From assembly GCA_021234155.1 (NCBI GenBank), contig JAJEKV010000044.1:11103764-11167763 (forward strand): a DNA stretch of 64,000 bases. Direction: 5' to 3'. The DNA is from Isoetes taiwanensis (Eukaryota > Streptophyta > Lycopodiopsida > Isoetales > Isoetaceae). Below the pieces are notes generated by a model. That model saw nothing but the letters and a program-made list of their open reading frames with translations. It did no database searches and was not told where the DNA came from. Within the stretch, counting starts at the first letter, position 1, and the number at the start of each line of letters is the position of its first letter. Shown piece after piece: positions 54,183-64,000 of the stretch. Both the position numbers and the translations under genes were made by a program.

Positions 54183-55900
54183 GAAAAGAAAATTGCTGAA
54201 GAATGGTTGAAAAGCTTCATTTACCATAAGCCTGTGAAAGATGCGCCTCTTAAAGGTGAATGAAGATCTGTTCATGTTCTGTTTCAGAGTGCCATTGATC
54301 TTCCAAGTTCTCCTATGGAGCCTCCTATTGGAAAATGTTGCAAAGGCTTTTGTTCCAGCTGATACACAAGTGGACGACCGTAACCCTTACAACAGTGCAA
54401 ATCAGGTCTCTCTTTAGCTTCTAATTTACCTCGAGTTAAGTATTTGAAGGCATCTTTCTATACGATCACTGCTGGTATGAAGAGATGTGTTTTTTATTGC
54501 TCTTTACTTTAACTCAAAGCGATCTGTAATTTCTAAAGCTGCATTTAACTGGTCATACCCTTGTAGTTATCTCACTGTTTTCACCTATGCTTGTAATTAT
54601 ATGCAACATCTTGTGCTCTTTGCATGCCATGCTCTTAGAGATGCTAATATTGTGTGCCGATTCTATCTCTGCTGGAACTGCTAAGGTGGTGTCTACCTAG
54701 TTTATACAACCAGTATCGGTAACGAGATCTCTTTTCTTGTTGGAACACGGCTTTATAATTTTAACATGTATAGCTCCTTTTCATTTAGCTTGGTTTATCA
54801 TTTGTCTAATGGCCAGATCTGTCCTTATCTTGTTTTATTTTTTCTCAAATCGATAACTACTCTAGAAATGGCTTTCAGACTGAACTCCAGCCTTGGTTAT
54901 ATGCCTCTTGATGTTTTTTCGATGTCTTCCAGACATACATATCGTATGGTGATCTGTGCTAAGTGTTCCTTACTCGCTATCTGTCCTATGTATCCTTTGT
55001 ATCCATCTTTCTTTCTGCTCATTTATTGCTGAATATATAGCTTGTAGACTTGCTGGTTTTGTGATCAATTGCAGCGGATTCTATGCACTTATGCTGGCTA
55101 TGGTATTGCTCAAGGCGTCCATGCTATTATTGAGTGATGGCATTTCATTTATCTATGCCCCAACTTAGAAAGCCTCCTCTATTGGGCTGTTCTCTTTAAC
55201 TGCTATATTTTAACTTATTTTTTCGTTAATTTAGTTTGCTATATTGGGTTCCTTTGGTTTTTCTGAAACTTCTTGAAGTTGTTTGCCCTATTTTATTTTT
55301 TTGACATTGCTAAATAAATGTGTTGAAAGGCGTTAAGCCGGATAGGTTCTTTGCTTACCTGTGTGTCCTTTTGAGATTACCCTTCTTAGGCTAATCCTTG
55401 AATGGTTGACATGCAGGTAACCGAACTTATCCCTGCATATGGTGATGTTATGGTTTGAAACTGAGCAAAGTTATTGCTCAAGCTGCGAGAGTATATTTGG
55501 TGAAATCTTAAAACTCTATTTTTATGTTGATCTGGTTTTATGGCCAGGTTGTTTATTTGGGATATCTAAAAACATTATAGCTATGTTGCTAGTTGATTTT
55601 ATGAAATGGTAAAATGCCTTTTCTTTTGTTCTACTTGGAAATAGTGTCTTAAATCTGTTCAAATAGTAGCTTTTGCTACTAGTTTCTATGTATCTTAAAA
55701 ACCTTGGTGTTTATGCTGGAATAATTGTTATGATTATTGCTTTGAGTAAATCATTTTCAATCATTTGTTGTTTGTCAAATAACAAAATATTTCTTATCTT
55801 GGAATCTTGAGTAGTTTTATGGCTCTGTTCAAGGCCTATGATATGACAAACACCTAGTCATATCTAGGACTGCAATTTAAAGGCTTTTAGATCCATACGG
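54183..55900. other. segment between the two 1.57-kb repeats
   Basis: T-rich on the plus strand, with weak exon-like pieces: KIAEEWLKSFIYHKPVKDAP just after copy 1 (about 54195) and LLENVAKAFVPADTQVDDRN near 54320-54405, the latter between a TTTCAG and a CAG/GTCTCT. I cannot assign a gene. These could be decayed exons of a duplicated host gene. Confidence 0.3.
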
Positions 55901-57476
55901 GCTAAAAGTCTCAAGTCTGGTTGTCTTTAGGCAAACAGACCAAAAGGTTTTTTAATGTTACCCCAGTTTCTAGGTTTAACCTGGGACCTTGGACTGAGCT
56001 TAGGTGTTGCTGACGTATTTCTTATGATTGCAGAAAAAATGATACTATGCATTATGAGGATGGCAAAATTGACAACGTATGGATCAAAGAATTGATAGCT
56101 CTAAAGTATGATCAATGTATGATTTCCAGAATATAGGTCAGTTCTTCCTTAAATTCTTTTGAACCTCTACTGTTGTTCATTGATTGAGTATGTTTTATTC
56201 TTATGTACAATTGATTTTTGAAATAAGCTGGATAAAACATTATCCAATCCACCAAAGGTTTTTATGAGAAAAATTCTCCTTTGGTTGAAGTTTATCTACA
56301 AAAGAATTCTTAAACTTAAATGACATTGTTTTTGCCAAACATGTCATTTTTCTGATCTTTGGCAGAATTTTGATTGCCATAGTCTTACTTTTGACATTGA
56401 AGAGTTGACGGGAATAATTATCAAAGCTTGCACGTAAGTTCATCTTTTACTTTAGAGTAGATTTTTATGGGTTGGGTAGGGTCCCTGTGTTGCATCAGGG
56501 CCCTACTCTCCCTGCTGCAATTTCTATTTAAGTCATTTTTTGGCCTAATATGGGGACCTCCTAATCTGAGGTAGGAGGAAGGATTTTTTTTTATATATAT
56601 TTTGTCTGAAGAAATATCCTTAGCCTGTGCTAACTATAGAGGTAGCTATCTACTCAGTAATATGTCAACTGAACTATAGAGCCTTGCAATCTTAAGAGTT
56701 CAACAACCTCACTGAACTTGGTTTACTCACTGAAGTTGTTTGACTGGATCAAGTTACTGTCCACTATGACCGGATACTCTATCTTTCTCATTTTATGTAG
56801 ATTTTGTTCCAAAGATATTTTTGTTGCATAAGGTAACAATACGTTTTGTCTGCAGTGTTTATAGCCATTTTAACTCCACTTTTCCCAACTTTGTTAAGCC
56901 TAACATGCTAGACTTATGCTCTATCTATATGCTAGACTTATGACTCCATAAAATACCCTTGGTCTTATCTTGCTGCAATTTTTTAACAAGTAAAAGTCAG
57001 TTCGTTTTTTCTTTGGATCGTAGATCATTGAACCCTAAATTTTAGGGTTTTCGCTAAACCAAAACGATCACTCCACCTTATGGAAGCCGTCCTAATCGAA
57101 TCGATTGATCTCTAACTTCCAATGCTACAGATGGTATCTGAACCGATTGATGCTGCCTCCAGGAGTGCCGACCTCTCACATACTTCTATTTTATTCTTTG
57201 CATTGCATCTTAGTCCCATGACCTAGATCTGAAATCGATCCGTCGTATGGCTTTTGTGGTCTAGCTTGTTGTATGGTTTTGGTTTTGCTTTAACCTAAAA
57301 GCTTCACGATGCATGGAGATGCCATCTTTACCTTTCGCGATGGCATATGCTAGCTTTCAGGCAGCCGGATAGCTCAGATCAGTTTTTGAGATGGCTCTTT
57401 GTTTGGCTATTTATTACCTGTTGATGGGAAGATGGAAGGACGGATTCAACAAATCCACTCTCCTTAGAAGGAGGAT
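55901..57476. repeat. 1.57-kb direct repeat, copy 2
   Basis: Second copy; it carries a 10-bp insertion near 56186 and a 3-bp deletion near 57193 relative to copy 1. Sequence diverges immediately after GGAGGAT at 57476. Confidence 0.85.
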
Positions 57477-57627
57477 AAATATCAACATACCCCGTAAAAC
57501 TGAAAGACAACTTATCAGGTTTTCTGGTTTTTGGTTGTCCAAACCCTTATCTATGGTCAAGGGAAATCTACGCTATGAAATCTGGCCTTGATTTCAAGAT
57601 TGGGCAAGTCGTCGAATACAAAAAAGG

Positions 57628-57660
<33 letters not shown>
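57628..57660. repeat. poly-T run
   Basis: An uninterrupted run of about 32 T. It may be the poly-A tail of a minus-strand retroposed fragment, but no body or target duplication was recognised. The stretch from 57661 to 58506 has no supportable gene. Confidence 0.8.
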
Positions 57661-58520
57661 CCGGCGATAGGTATTTGACTTTACAAATATGTCAAATCAT
57701 ACAAATCAAATACCTTTTCAAATGTTGTGTATTCTACTTTACAATAATTAAAAAAAATAATCAAATTCAAATATGATAAATTCAAAAAAGGCAAATACAT
57801 GATGCAAAGCACGTTGACACTTAAAAGAAGAACGCACTCGCTTTTTGGCCGCAGAGTGCTTGCATCTTGCCAAGATAAGACCTATTTGATCCAAAAAGAA
57901 TTTTGAAAATGCTTTGAGTTTAATCAAAGCCCATGGTTTGTGATCTTCTTACTCAGTGCCTAGGATACAGGACACAAATGTGTCATTTTAGATGCTAGTT
58001 CCATAGAAACCACTGCATGATAATCCATAATCTGCAATGCTTATTAAAGAACTTATACCACTGCATGTCACAAAATTTATACGAAGTCCGCATGTCCAAA
58101 CACCATACATGTCCAAATAGATCAATTGCATTTTGAACATTCTTTAGGTTCAAACATTGTGCAGAGTCTAAATATCAATTACATCTGATAGACCAGATAC
58201 ATTCAGTACATTCTTTAGGTTTTGAACGTCTATTGCAGTCTAGGAAACTAATATAACACTATAGAACATGCGTGATAAATGAGCATTGGTCTGATACATA
58301 AACATATTTGATCAATGAACTCGATGCTTGTTGCTTGCACGTCTATTTAACAAAATAAAAGGAATTAGAATTAGAAACTAGAATCAGAAACTTGAGCTTT
58401 TAAAAAATAATGTTGCTTATCATTTTTTTTATATAAAATTTAGTACATACACAATTTATTTATTCTAATGTGAGCATGTACCTCCAGAGTCTCGAACCCT
58501 ATCTTGCCACACATTTCATC

Positions 58521-60326
58521 CTTTTTTTTTTTTTGAAGGACGTCAAGCTTTATTAATAACACTCCATCATAATACATAATACAATGCAGAGACAGGAATA
58601 AAAAACCCAGTGGACAATCAGATCCAACTGAGCAGGGCCACCCATCTAAGCATGACAGTATAATGCAGTTGACACTATTTTCCTCTCCTACAAAGAGAAG
58701 AATAATATATAATCATATTTATAGAAAAGTTACTTTAACCAAGTCGAACTTCCACATCCATAGAATCATTAACAGCAACTTGATCTGCTCCCTGGTGTCT
58801 CAATGCCACTGAATCAGGGACATCCACTGTAACAATCGTAGCAGATACTGGCGCTACAGAGTGAACTAACGCAGATTGAGGAGCCGAGCTATTTTTGCGA
58901 CGTGCTTGCTTCTTCAAGCGTGGAGTAGACCATCCTTCTTCCAATAATTCTTGCTTGTGAGCAATGTCCAGAAGACGAGAGTGTTGATTCTCATTAAGAG
59001 GGTCTACTGATATAGATTGAGACGGAGATGCACTCAAAGAAGGCGATGGTGCAGAAATAGCTAGAGAAGAAGGCACCCGAGCTGGTAATACTGGCGGATT
59101 AACTAGTGCAGAGGCAGATGGGAAAGAAGATGATACAACACGACATTCGAGTGAAGTGGCTGCTATGTGACAGGGGACAGGAGCAATTAAGGAGGTAGAG
59201 ACAAAAGTATGCCTAGACCTGTAAGTAGCGAAAGCCTCAACATTGGGAAACATCTTGGCAAGCTCAGGTCCATTAAGCAGACGTAGTTTGTACTTGAAAA
59301 ACACAAGTAGGAAGAGATACACAAATTCGAGGACCATTAACAATAGAATGGGCAATCCATTGGCAATATCAATCATAAAATCAGACACTTGCAGTTCTAG
59401 TGGAAAATCCTCTAAGGCAAGCCAACAAGGCATGCGCAATGCACCAGACTTACTTGGCAAGAATCCAGAAGAATACACCTGATATAGAAGATAATGTCCC
59501 CAAAGAGGATCAACACCACGCTCCACAAGCCTGTCAACTGCAACAAACATGACCAGGAAGAAATTATTATCTTTATCCAAAACTTTTAGAGACGCATAGT
59601 GAGGAAGACCCAATCTCTAAAGGTGATTTTTTAGCCAGAATCCAACTCTCCTGAGATCCAAAAACTGTCCAGTGAAATGGCAAACAACTGCATGAGACAC
59701 AAGGTTTTGAACACACTGCAAATAAGCATTATGATCAATTTCGACAACCGGTAGGCCAGCCTGTGTAAAGGCATTTGAACACTGGTGTGTCTCATAGAAT
59801 ACACCTTCAGGAGGCAACTGAACATCCATACGATCATCTTGTGCTTGTAACTCATTTAGATACGAGCTCAATTCTTTCTTGTTATTCTGTACCATAATAT
59901 TCAATGCAGCAGATACACGAGCAGATTGCACACTGGATGTCAAATCACGTTTGATCCAATCGCTAAATCGTGTAGAAGGCGCCCTAGCCACAGCATCAGA
60001 AGAACCCCAAGGAGCAGAAGGAGCAGACACACTCCCAGCAGAAGTAGACAAACAAGAAGCAGAAGCAATAGTAGAATTATTTACAGTAGACAAAGGTGCA
60101 GATTTAGAAAGAGGGGGAAAGTGCTGCAAGCTTGTACTCATATCAAGAAGAGAAGGGTCAAAAGCAAGAGGATTGAGGCGAGAATTATTGGGTAAATTAG
60201 GAAGCGGCAAAGGAGAATTCATATCATGCGCAAAAGAAGAAGCAGAAGCATCACCTACCACTTTCTTGGCTGATGAACGTGTTTTCGAAGCTGGCGAACT
60301 AGGGTTTGCCATTGTAGCCAAAATCC
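58521..60326 (-). mobile_element. retroposed LINE derivative containing only ORF1
   Basis: Bounded by a 14-bp target duplication CCACACATTTCATC (58507-58520 and 60327-60340) with a poly-A tail (T run at 58522-58534). On the minus strand it has a 14-base leader, ORF1, then a 3' UTR ending AATAAAGCTTGACGTCCTTC and A. The last 120 bases before the tail resemble the end of the LINE at 42709. ORF2 is absent although both ends are present, so this is an internally deleted, non-autonomous element. Confidence 0.88.
58735..60312 (-). CDS. plant L1-type ORF1 protein with one in-frame TAG
   Basis: The frame runs from ATG at 60312 (MANPSSPASKTRSS) to TAA at 58735, 525 codons plus stop, with a single TAG at 59617-59619 (codon 232). 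The N-terminal third is Ser/Pro/Asn-rich and disordered. The middle (CHFTGQFLDLRRVGFWLKNH, then HYASLKVLDKDNNFFLVMFV, MPCWLALEDFPLELQVSDFM) matches the DUF4283-type domain of plant L1 ORF1 proteins, which bind element RNA. The C-terminal part has WSTPRLKKQARRK. No zinc knuckle is seen. I started at 60312 because the upstream ATG lies in the target duplication. Confidence 0.78.
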
Positions 60327-60340
60327 CCACACATTTCATC

Positions 60341-61291
60341 TTGGCTTATGCAAAAAGTTAAGACAAGCAATTACTTTAATAATCAGCAACGTGAATGCTT
60401 AAAATTACTCACGAGATTTCAGAAATTATCAAAGTTTGTCTTATCACCGTTACACAATTCATACTTATTAGTAGCAAGGCTGAATGTGAGATTGGCAGCG
60501 AAATGACACTCTCTAACTCTACAATCTGGTTCTCTAACAAGTCATACATGTATCAATGACGGGAATCACCGAACACCTTATCAGATTTCTTGTACCAGGC
60601 CATGTTCACCTCGACAACATAGGATGGCCTACAGGTTCTCGAGTTTCTCTCCACGACCTTCCAACCTTCTTCCTCATGCTAAGCACCCGACCAACATACC
60701 AAACAAAATTTGGTGGTTTCATAATTTTCTTCGCACTCCTTGTCCCTCTTCTAAATGTCTCTTCCTGCATCACTATCTACGACCAAGCTTGTCCCTGCAT
60801 CAATACCAGTAGAGTCTTCGCTTGTCACAAGCCCAAATTTGACCTTGGTTAATCTATCCTTTGACAGTCGAGGATTACCATTAAGTTGGCTAACTAATGT
60901 ACTTTTGCAAATGATTTCCCTTCCACCATCACATGGTGTTGCACCTCTCATCATCCTCATTGCTTGAGGCAAGTGGCATCTCTAGCTCGTCGCAGTATCA
61001 CTAGTCGGGCTTGCATCAGCTACTTCGCATGCAAGTTGGAAGAATTTCTCTTGTAGCCACGGAAAATCCCACCATTCAGTCCCTAACTCTGGCTCCATTC
61101 CATATTCCTTGCAAAGGTATTATGCACTTCTAAATCTTCCTTGTAGCAAAACTATGATTAATTCATCCGTAGTTACATCCCCATAATCTCTCAATTTTGT
61201 GGCTTCCATGTTAACTTGACCAACAAATTGTGTTTCTAACTGGGACCAGGTATTCTCCATTTTAGCGTGTGCTTTTTTGGGAAAAAGCAGG
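60341..61291. other. intergenic, nothing recognised
   Basis: Short overlapping frames up to 98 codons occur on both strands at 60556-60970, none with recognisable content. Confidence 0.4.
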
Positions 61292-62551
61292 TCAGCTTGT
61301 GTCTTGGTACTCTGCTACTCTATTCAATGGGCCTGCGCTATGGAGAACGTCTACCCCATCATAACTACGCTCGTTCCCAACCATACCACCTACCTTAGTG
61401 AAAAAGTTCTCACAACAGTCGCTGCCCGTCAAATCATGAGGAAGCATTAAGATTAAAAAAAAATCTCTAAAATATTTCACCAGCAAGATCACAAAATCGC
61501 AGGAGATCTCAATGTCAACAAATATTTGTTGACTGATGAAATTCTCCTTCACTGAATAAACATGGTGATTAACCAACCACAATCTTCCTAATCTGGATTA
61601 TAACAGCAGCGACAATAGTTGCTGATTTTCTAAAACATTATATGATGAGAACTAAGAAAGCACCTAAAGGAGAAGGCAACTGTTGCTGCAACCTCAACTC
61701 GAGCTGCCAAATCCCTATATGGGGATAAAAAGATGTCTATGTACAAAACTACTATCTTCAAATATATCTCCATTCCAAGATTATTCTCCCTTTTTGTGTT
61801 GTTCTCTTCTTTCAAATATCTGAGCCACTCTTGAAACCTGTGACTTGCAAGTCGTTGTATGCTCTCCAAATTTGACGATCCACCATTGACATCACCTAGC
61901 ACCAGACCATGATCATTTCCACACTTCTTGAAGACCGTCCATATGTCATTTAATGTGACCAACCATGTCCCTAAGTATAGTCTTCTGGCTGCACTATCAA
62001 GAGCATTCATTAATTTCTTACCATTATGAATGTAGTCCTGATCATGCAGACCAAAAATACTGCCATTACCTCCAGGTCGCCCCTTTAAAATCCAACCTGC
62101 CCATGGGAATATCGAATGAAGAATTCGATCTACAATAATCCTCAAGCATGCATTTTCTTCTTCCGCTATCACCATCACTAGCATGGCCAAGTAGAGGGCC
62201 AAGAATGCCCGCAAGATGCTTCCGTTATAGATCTTGTATCCATTGCCACTGGTCTGCAACAACAATTGCATCAAGCTTGTTGCATGTAAGTTGAATTGCC
62301 AAGACTAACCTACGTAGCTTAGGATGTAGAGGGTTCACTATTATTACACGAGCATAGTGCACAATGGCACATTCATCATAAGCTCGGTTTGCATTTGAAA
62401 ACCCTTCAGCTCCATGAACTTTCACCACAAAAAACTCATCACAAATGTGGTTGTGTTTCTGAGCGCAAAAACCCTGCAACACATCATCCCGAGCACACCA
62501 TTTGACTACCCTTTTGATAACAGTCTCGTGTTCAATAGCGGGACATGGCAC
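61292..62551 (-). pseudogene. broken gene, possibly transposase-derived
   Basis: Three minus-strand frames follow in order: 62551-62225, 62274-61630 and 61582-61292. The first two overlap with a frameshift near LAIQLTCNKLDA / QTSGNGYKIYNG. Distinctive stretches are HICDEFFVVKVHGAEGFSNA, GGNGSIFGLHDQDYIHNGKK, RLASHRFQEWLRYLKE and, near the C terminus, HDLTGSDCCENFFTKVGGM. The last resembles the Asp...Glu-Asn-Phe-Phe helix near the end of several RNase H-fold transposases; that is a weak inference. It is transcribed away from the Cys-rich relative at 62680, with about 130 bases between starts. Confidence 0.45.
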
Positions 62552-62679
62552 CCCGTATGCTAGATGAAGACCTAATTTTTTTTTCTATCTTCTTCTTGTA
62601 TATTCTAGCCAGCATCTCAAATTTATCCTCCTGTATAGCAACCCTATATTGATGTTGAGTTCTACATCTTCGTTTAGTA

Positions 62680-63962
62680 GTGGAAATGTATAAGAAAGAT
62701 GAAACCAAATTCTCTTCCCATTCAATTTATAGAGCTATTGATGCAGCACGAAAGAGAGATTATAGGCAAAGATTGTTTGCAAAGAAGAAAGCAATAAAGA
62801 AGAATTCATCTTCTAAAATTTCACCTCCAAAGAGGAATAAGAAATTGAGTGACCGCAGAATAAGAGAAATTTCAGGAGAATTTTTTGAAGTATTCAACCA
62901 AATTACTACAAATCTTCATGTCAATGATAAAGATCGTATCCTTGGCAGTCTTCTTTGGAGGACAAGGGACTTACTATTGCTTCTACGAAGAAATCTAAGC
63001 AGGTTACTATGGCCTAGGAAATGGAATTTGAAGGAAATAATGCAAGAACATAAGTATGAGAGGAATTATGACATTCTTCGTGTAAGAAAGTCCACCCTGG
63101 TGGTGGCAGCAGTAGGCACAAGTGGTACCAAATCTATAAACAAAGTAGAAGTGGCCAGATTGCTCAGCATCTCCAGAAAAATAATTTCAAATGCTTTTCA
63201 AGAAATGGTGTAAGCTAACAAAAGGGAAAAATAATTTCAAATGCTTTTCAAGAAATGGTGTAAGCTAACAAAAGGGAAGGACCTTGGTCATCAGGAGGAG
63301 GAAACGAATGGATAGTATTTTAGATTACAACAGAGAAGTTGTTATCAAGTTCTGGATAGAGAATACAAGAGTATCTCTATACAAGAAAGACGTGAGGAAG
63401 CATGTATCAGAGACATGAATAAAGCTGGAACATCCACCTGCTTGAAGTCAGCCAAGTAAGTATTCATCCTTAATTCACGCGAATTTTCTACAGTTGCAAT
63501 TCTACCTCAGGTTCAGAGAGGAGAATCCTGGTATCAAAATAGCATTGCATACTCTTGAGATGTTGAAACAGAGTTTTGTAAGGAGGATACGCGAAAGGCA
63601 TACATGATATTGCATCTACCGCTTGAAGTTTGAATACATCATTGCAGGGGTTGAACAACATGAGGAAATTAGGTGGAGTTCATGACAATTGCAACTGCCA
63701 TTGTGATGTTTATGGCCCTGGCCATGATTGTGCAGTCAAGGAGCAAATAATCAAGTGCACCAATAATTTATGGAGACAAGTGGTCTGCAGCAAACGTGAT
63801 GATGAGGAGTGGTTTGATCATAATTGCTTGATATTGGCGTGTAAAAAATGTGGGTTGGATAGAATTAAAAAAATGTCCACAAGAAATGAATGGCACAGGT
63901 TCATTACTAGTTACTTAGAAGACATCCGAACAGCAACTTGTGGACCAAGACAGAGAATTTAG
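62680..63962 (+). pseudogene. decayed relative of the Cys-rich gene at 12053-13678
   Basis: A 177-codon frame from 62680 has a basic start (KRDYRQRLFAKKKAIKK) and a helix-turn-helix-like VARLLSISRKIISNAFQEM. After its stop, other frames give VIKFWIENTRVSLYKKDV, the counterpart of VIELVQQFWTENSWVSPNAKDV in the intact gene. Then (63500-63630) comes ENPGIKIALHTLEMLKQSFV, with a TGA where the intact copy has the second Cys of CCCIYH, and finally NCNCHCDVYGPGHDC and CLILACKKCG (63630-63962). A 45-bp direct duplication (63177-63221 and 63222-63266) and several frame changes mark decay. Confidence 0.65.
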
Positions 63963-64000
63963 GGATCACACAATTACACAGGACATTGGCAGGCCAATCA

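Overview
The window looks like nuclear DNA of a land plant, most likely a non-seed plant (bryophyte, lycophyte or fern); the species cannot be fixed from sequence alone. The evidence is TTTAGGG-type telomere repeats, spliced genes, a plant-type adenine phosphoribosyltransferase gene, a Copia element primed by initiator Met-tRNA, L1-like LINEs and a tRNA-derived SINE. Gene density is very low and transposon and satellite density is high. No bacterial operons, rRNA genes or CRISPR arrays are visible.

The one clearly intact conserved gene is APT (19319-21358, minus strand): six exons, 184 residues, one GC-AG intron. A second gene that reads intact is a two-exon, 394-residue Cys-rich protein (12053-13678, minus) of unknown function. 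A decayed relative lies at 62680-63962 (plus), back to back with a broken gene at 61292-62551 (minus) that looks transposase-derived.

The most unusual content is two decayed loci of a histone H3-like family with very long tails (598-1419 and 47897-49043, both minus). Both have a start codon followed by ART, as in H3, then about 180-290 codons of hydrophilic tail, then an H3 histone fold at the C terminus. The second keeps one frame for 363 codons and is broken only by four stop codons.

Layout. 1-3.9 kb: H3-like locus 1 between two copies of a 68-bp inverted-repeat-ended sequence, plus unrecognised ORFs. 3.93-11.26 kb: a complete Copia element with matching LTRs and a perfect 5-bp target duplication; it carries a 1.7-kb internal tandem duplication and splits an older reading frame. 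11.3-13.7 kb: the Cys-rich gene. 14.2-16.9 kb: LINE and Gypsy fragments. 19.3-21.4 kb: APT. 25.2-25.7 kb: a hAT-type non-autonomous element. 26.3 kb: a telomeric hairpin. 26.4-29.3 kb: a purine-rich, strand-asymmetric tract carrying a dimeric tRNA SINE. 30-34.2 kb: a LINE whose tail has expanded into a long AAT microsatellite. 36.4-37.0 kb: a long inverted-repeat element. 40.9-42.7 kb: a LINE 3' half. 44.4-45.6 kb: an array of units derived from tRNA-Gly. 47.9-49.0 kb: H3-like locus 2. 50.1-52.5 kb: a foldback-like element packed with short repeats in both orientations. 52.6-57.5 kb: a 1.57-kb direct duplication. 58.5-60.3 kb: a retroposed LINE derivative carrying only ORF1. 61.3-64 kb: the divergent decayed gene pair.

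Several mobile elements appear related by their 3' ends: the ORF1-only element and the 42.7-kb LINE share a 3' untranslated region, and the SINE ends in the same short tail, so one LINE enzyme set may have moved all three. Some frameshifts sit at homopolymers, so assembly error cannot be ruled out for part of the observed decay.
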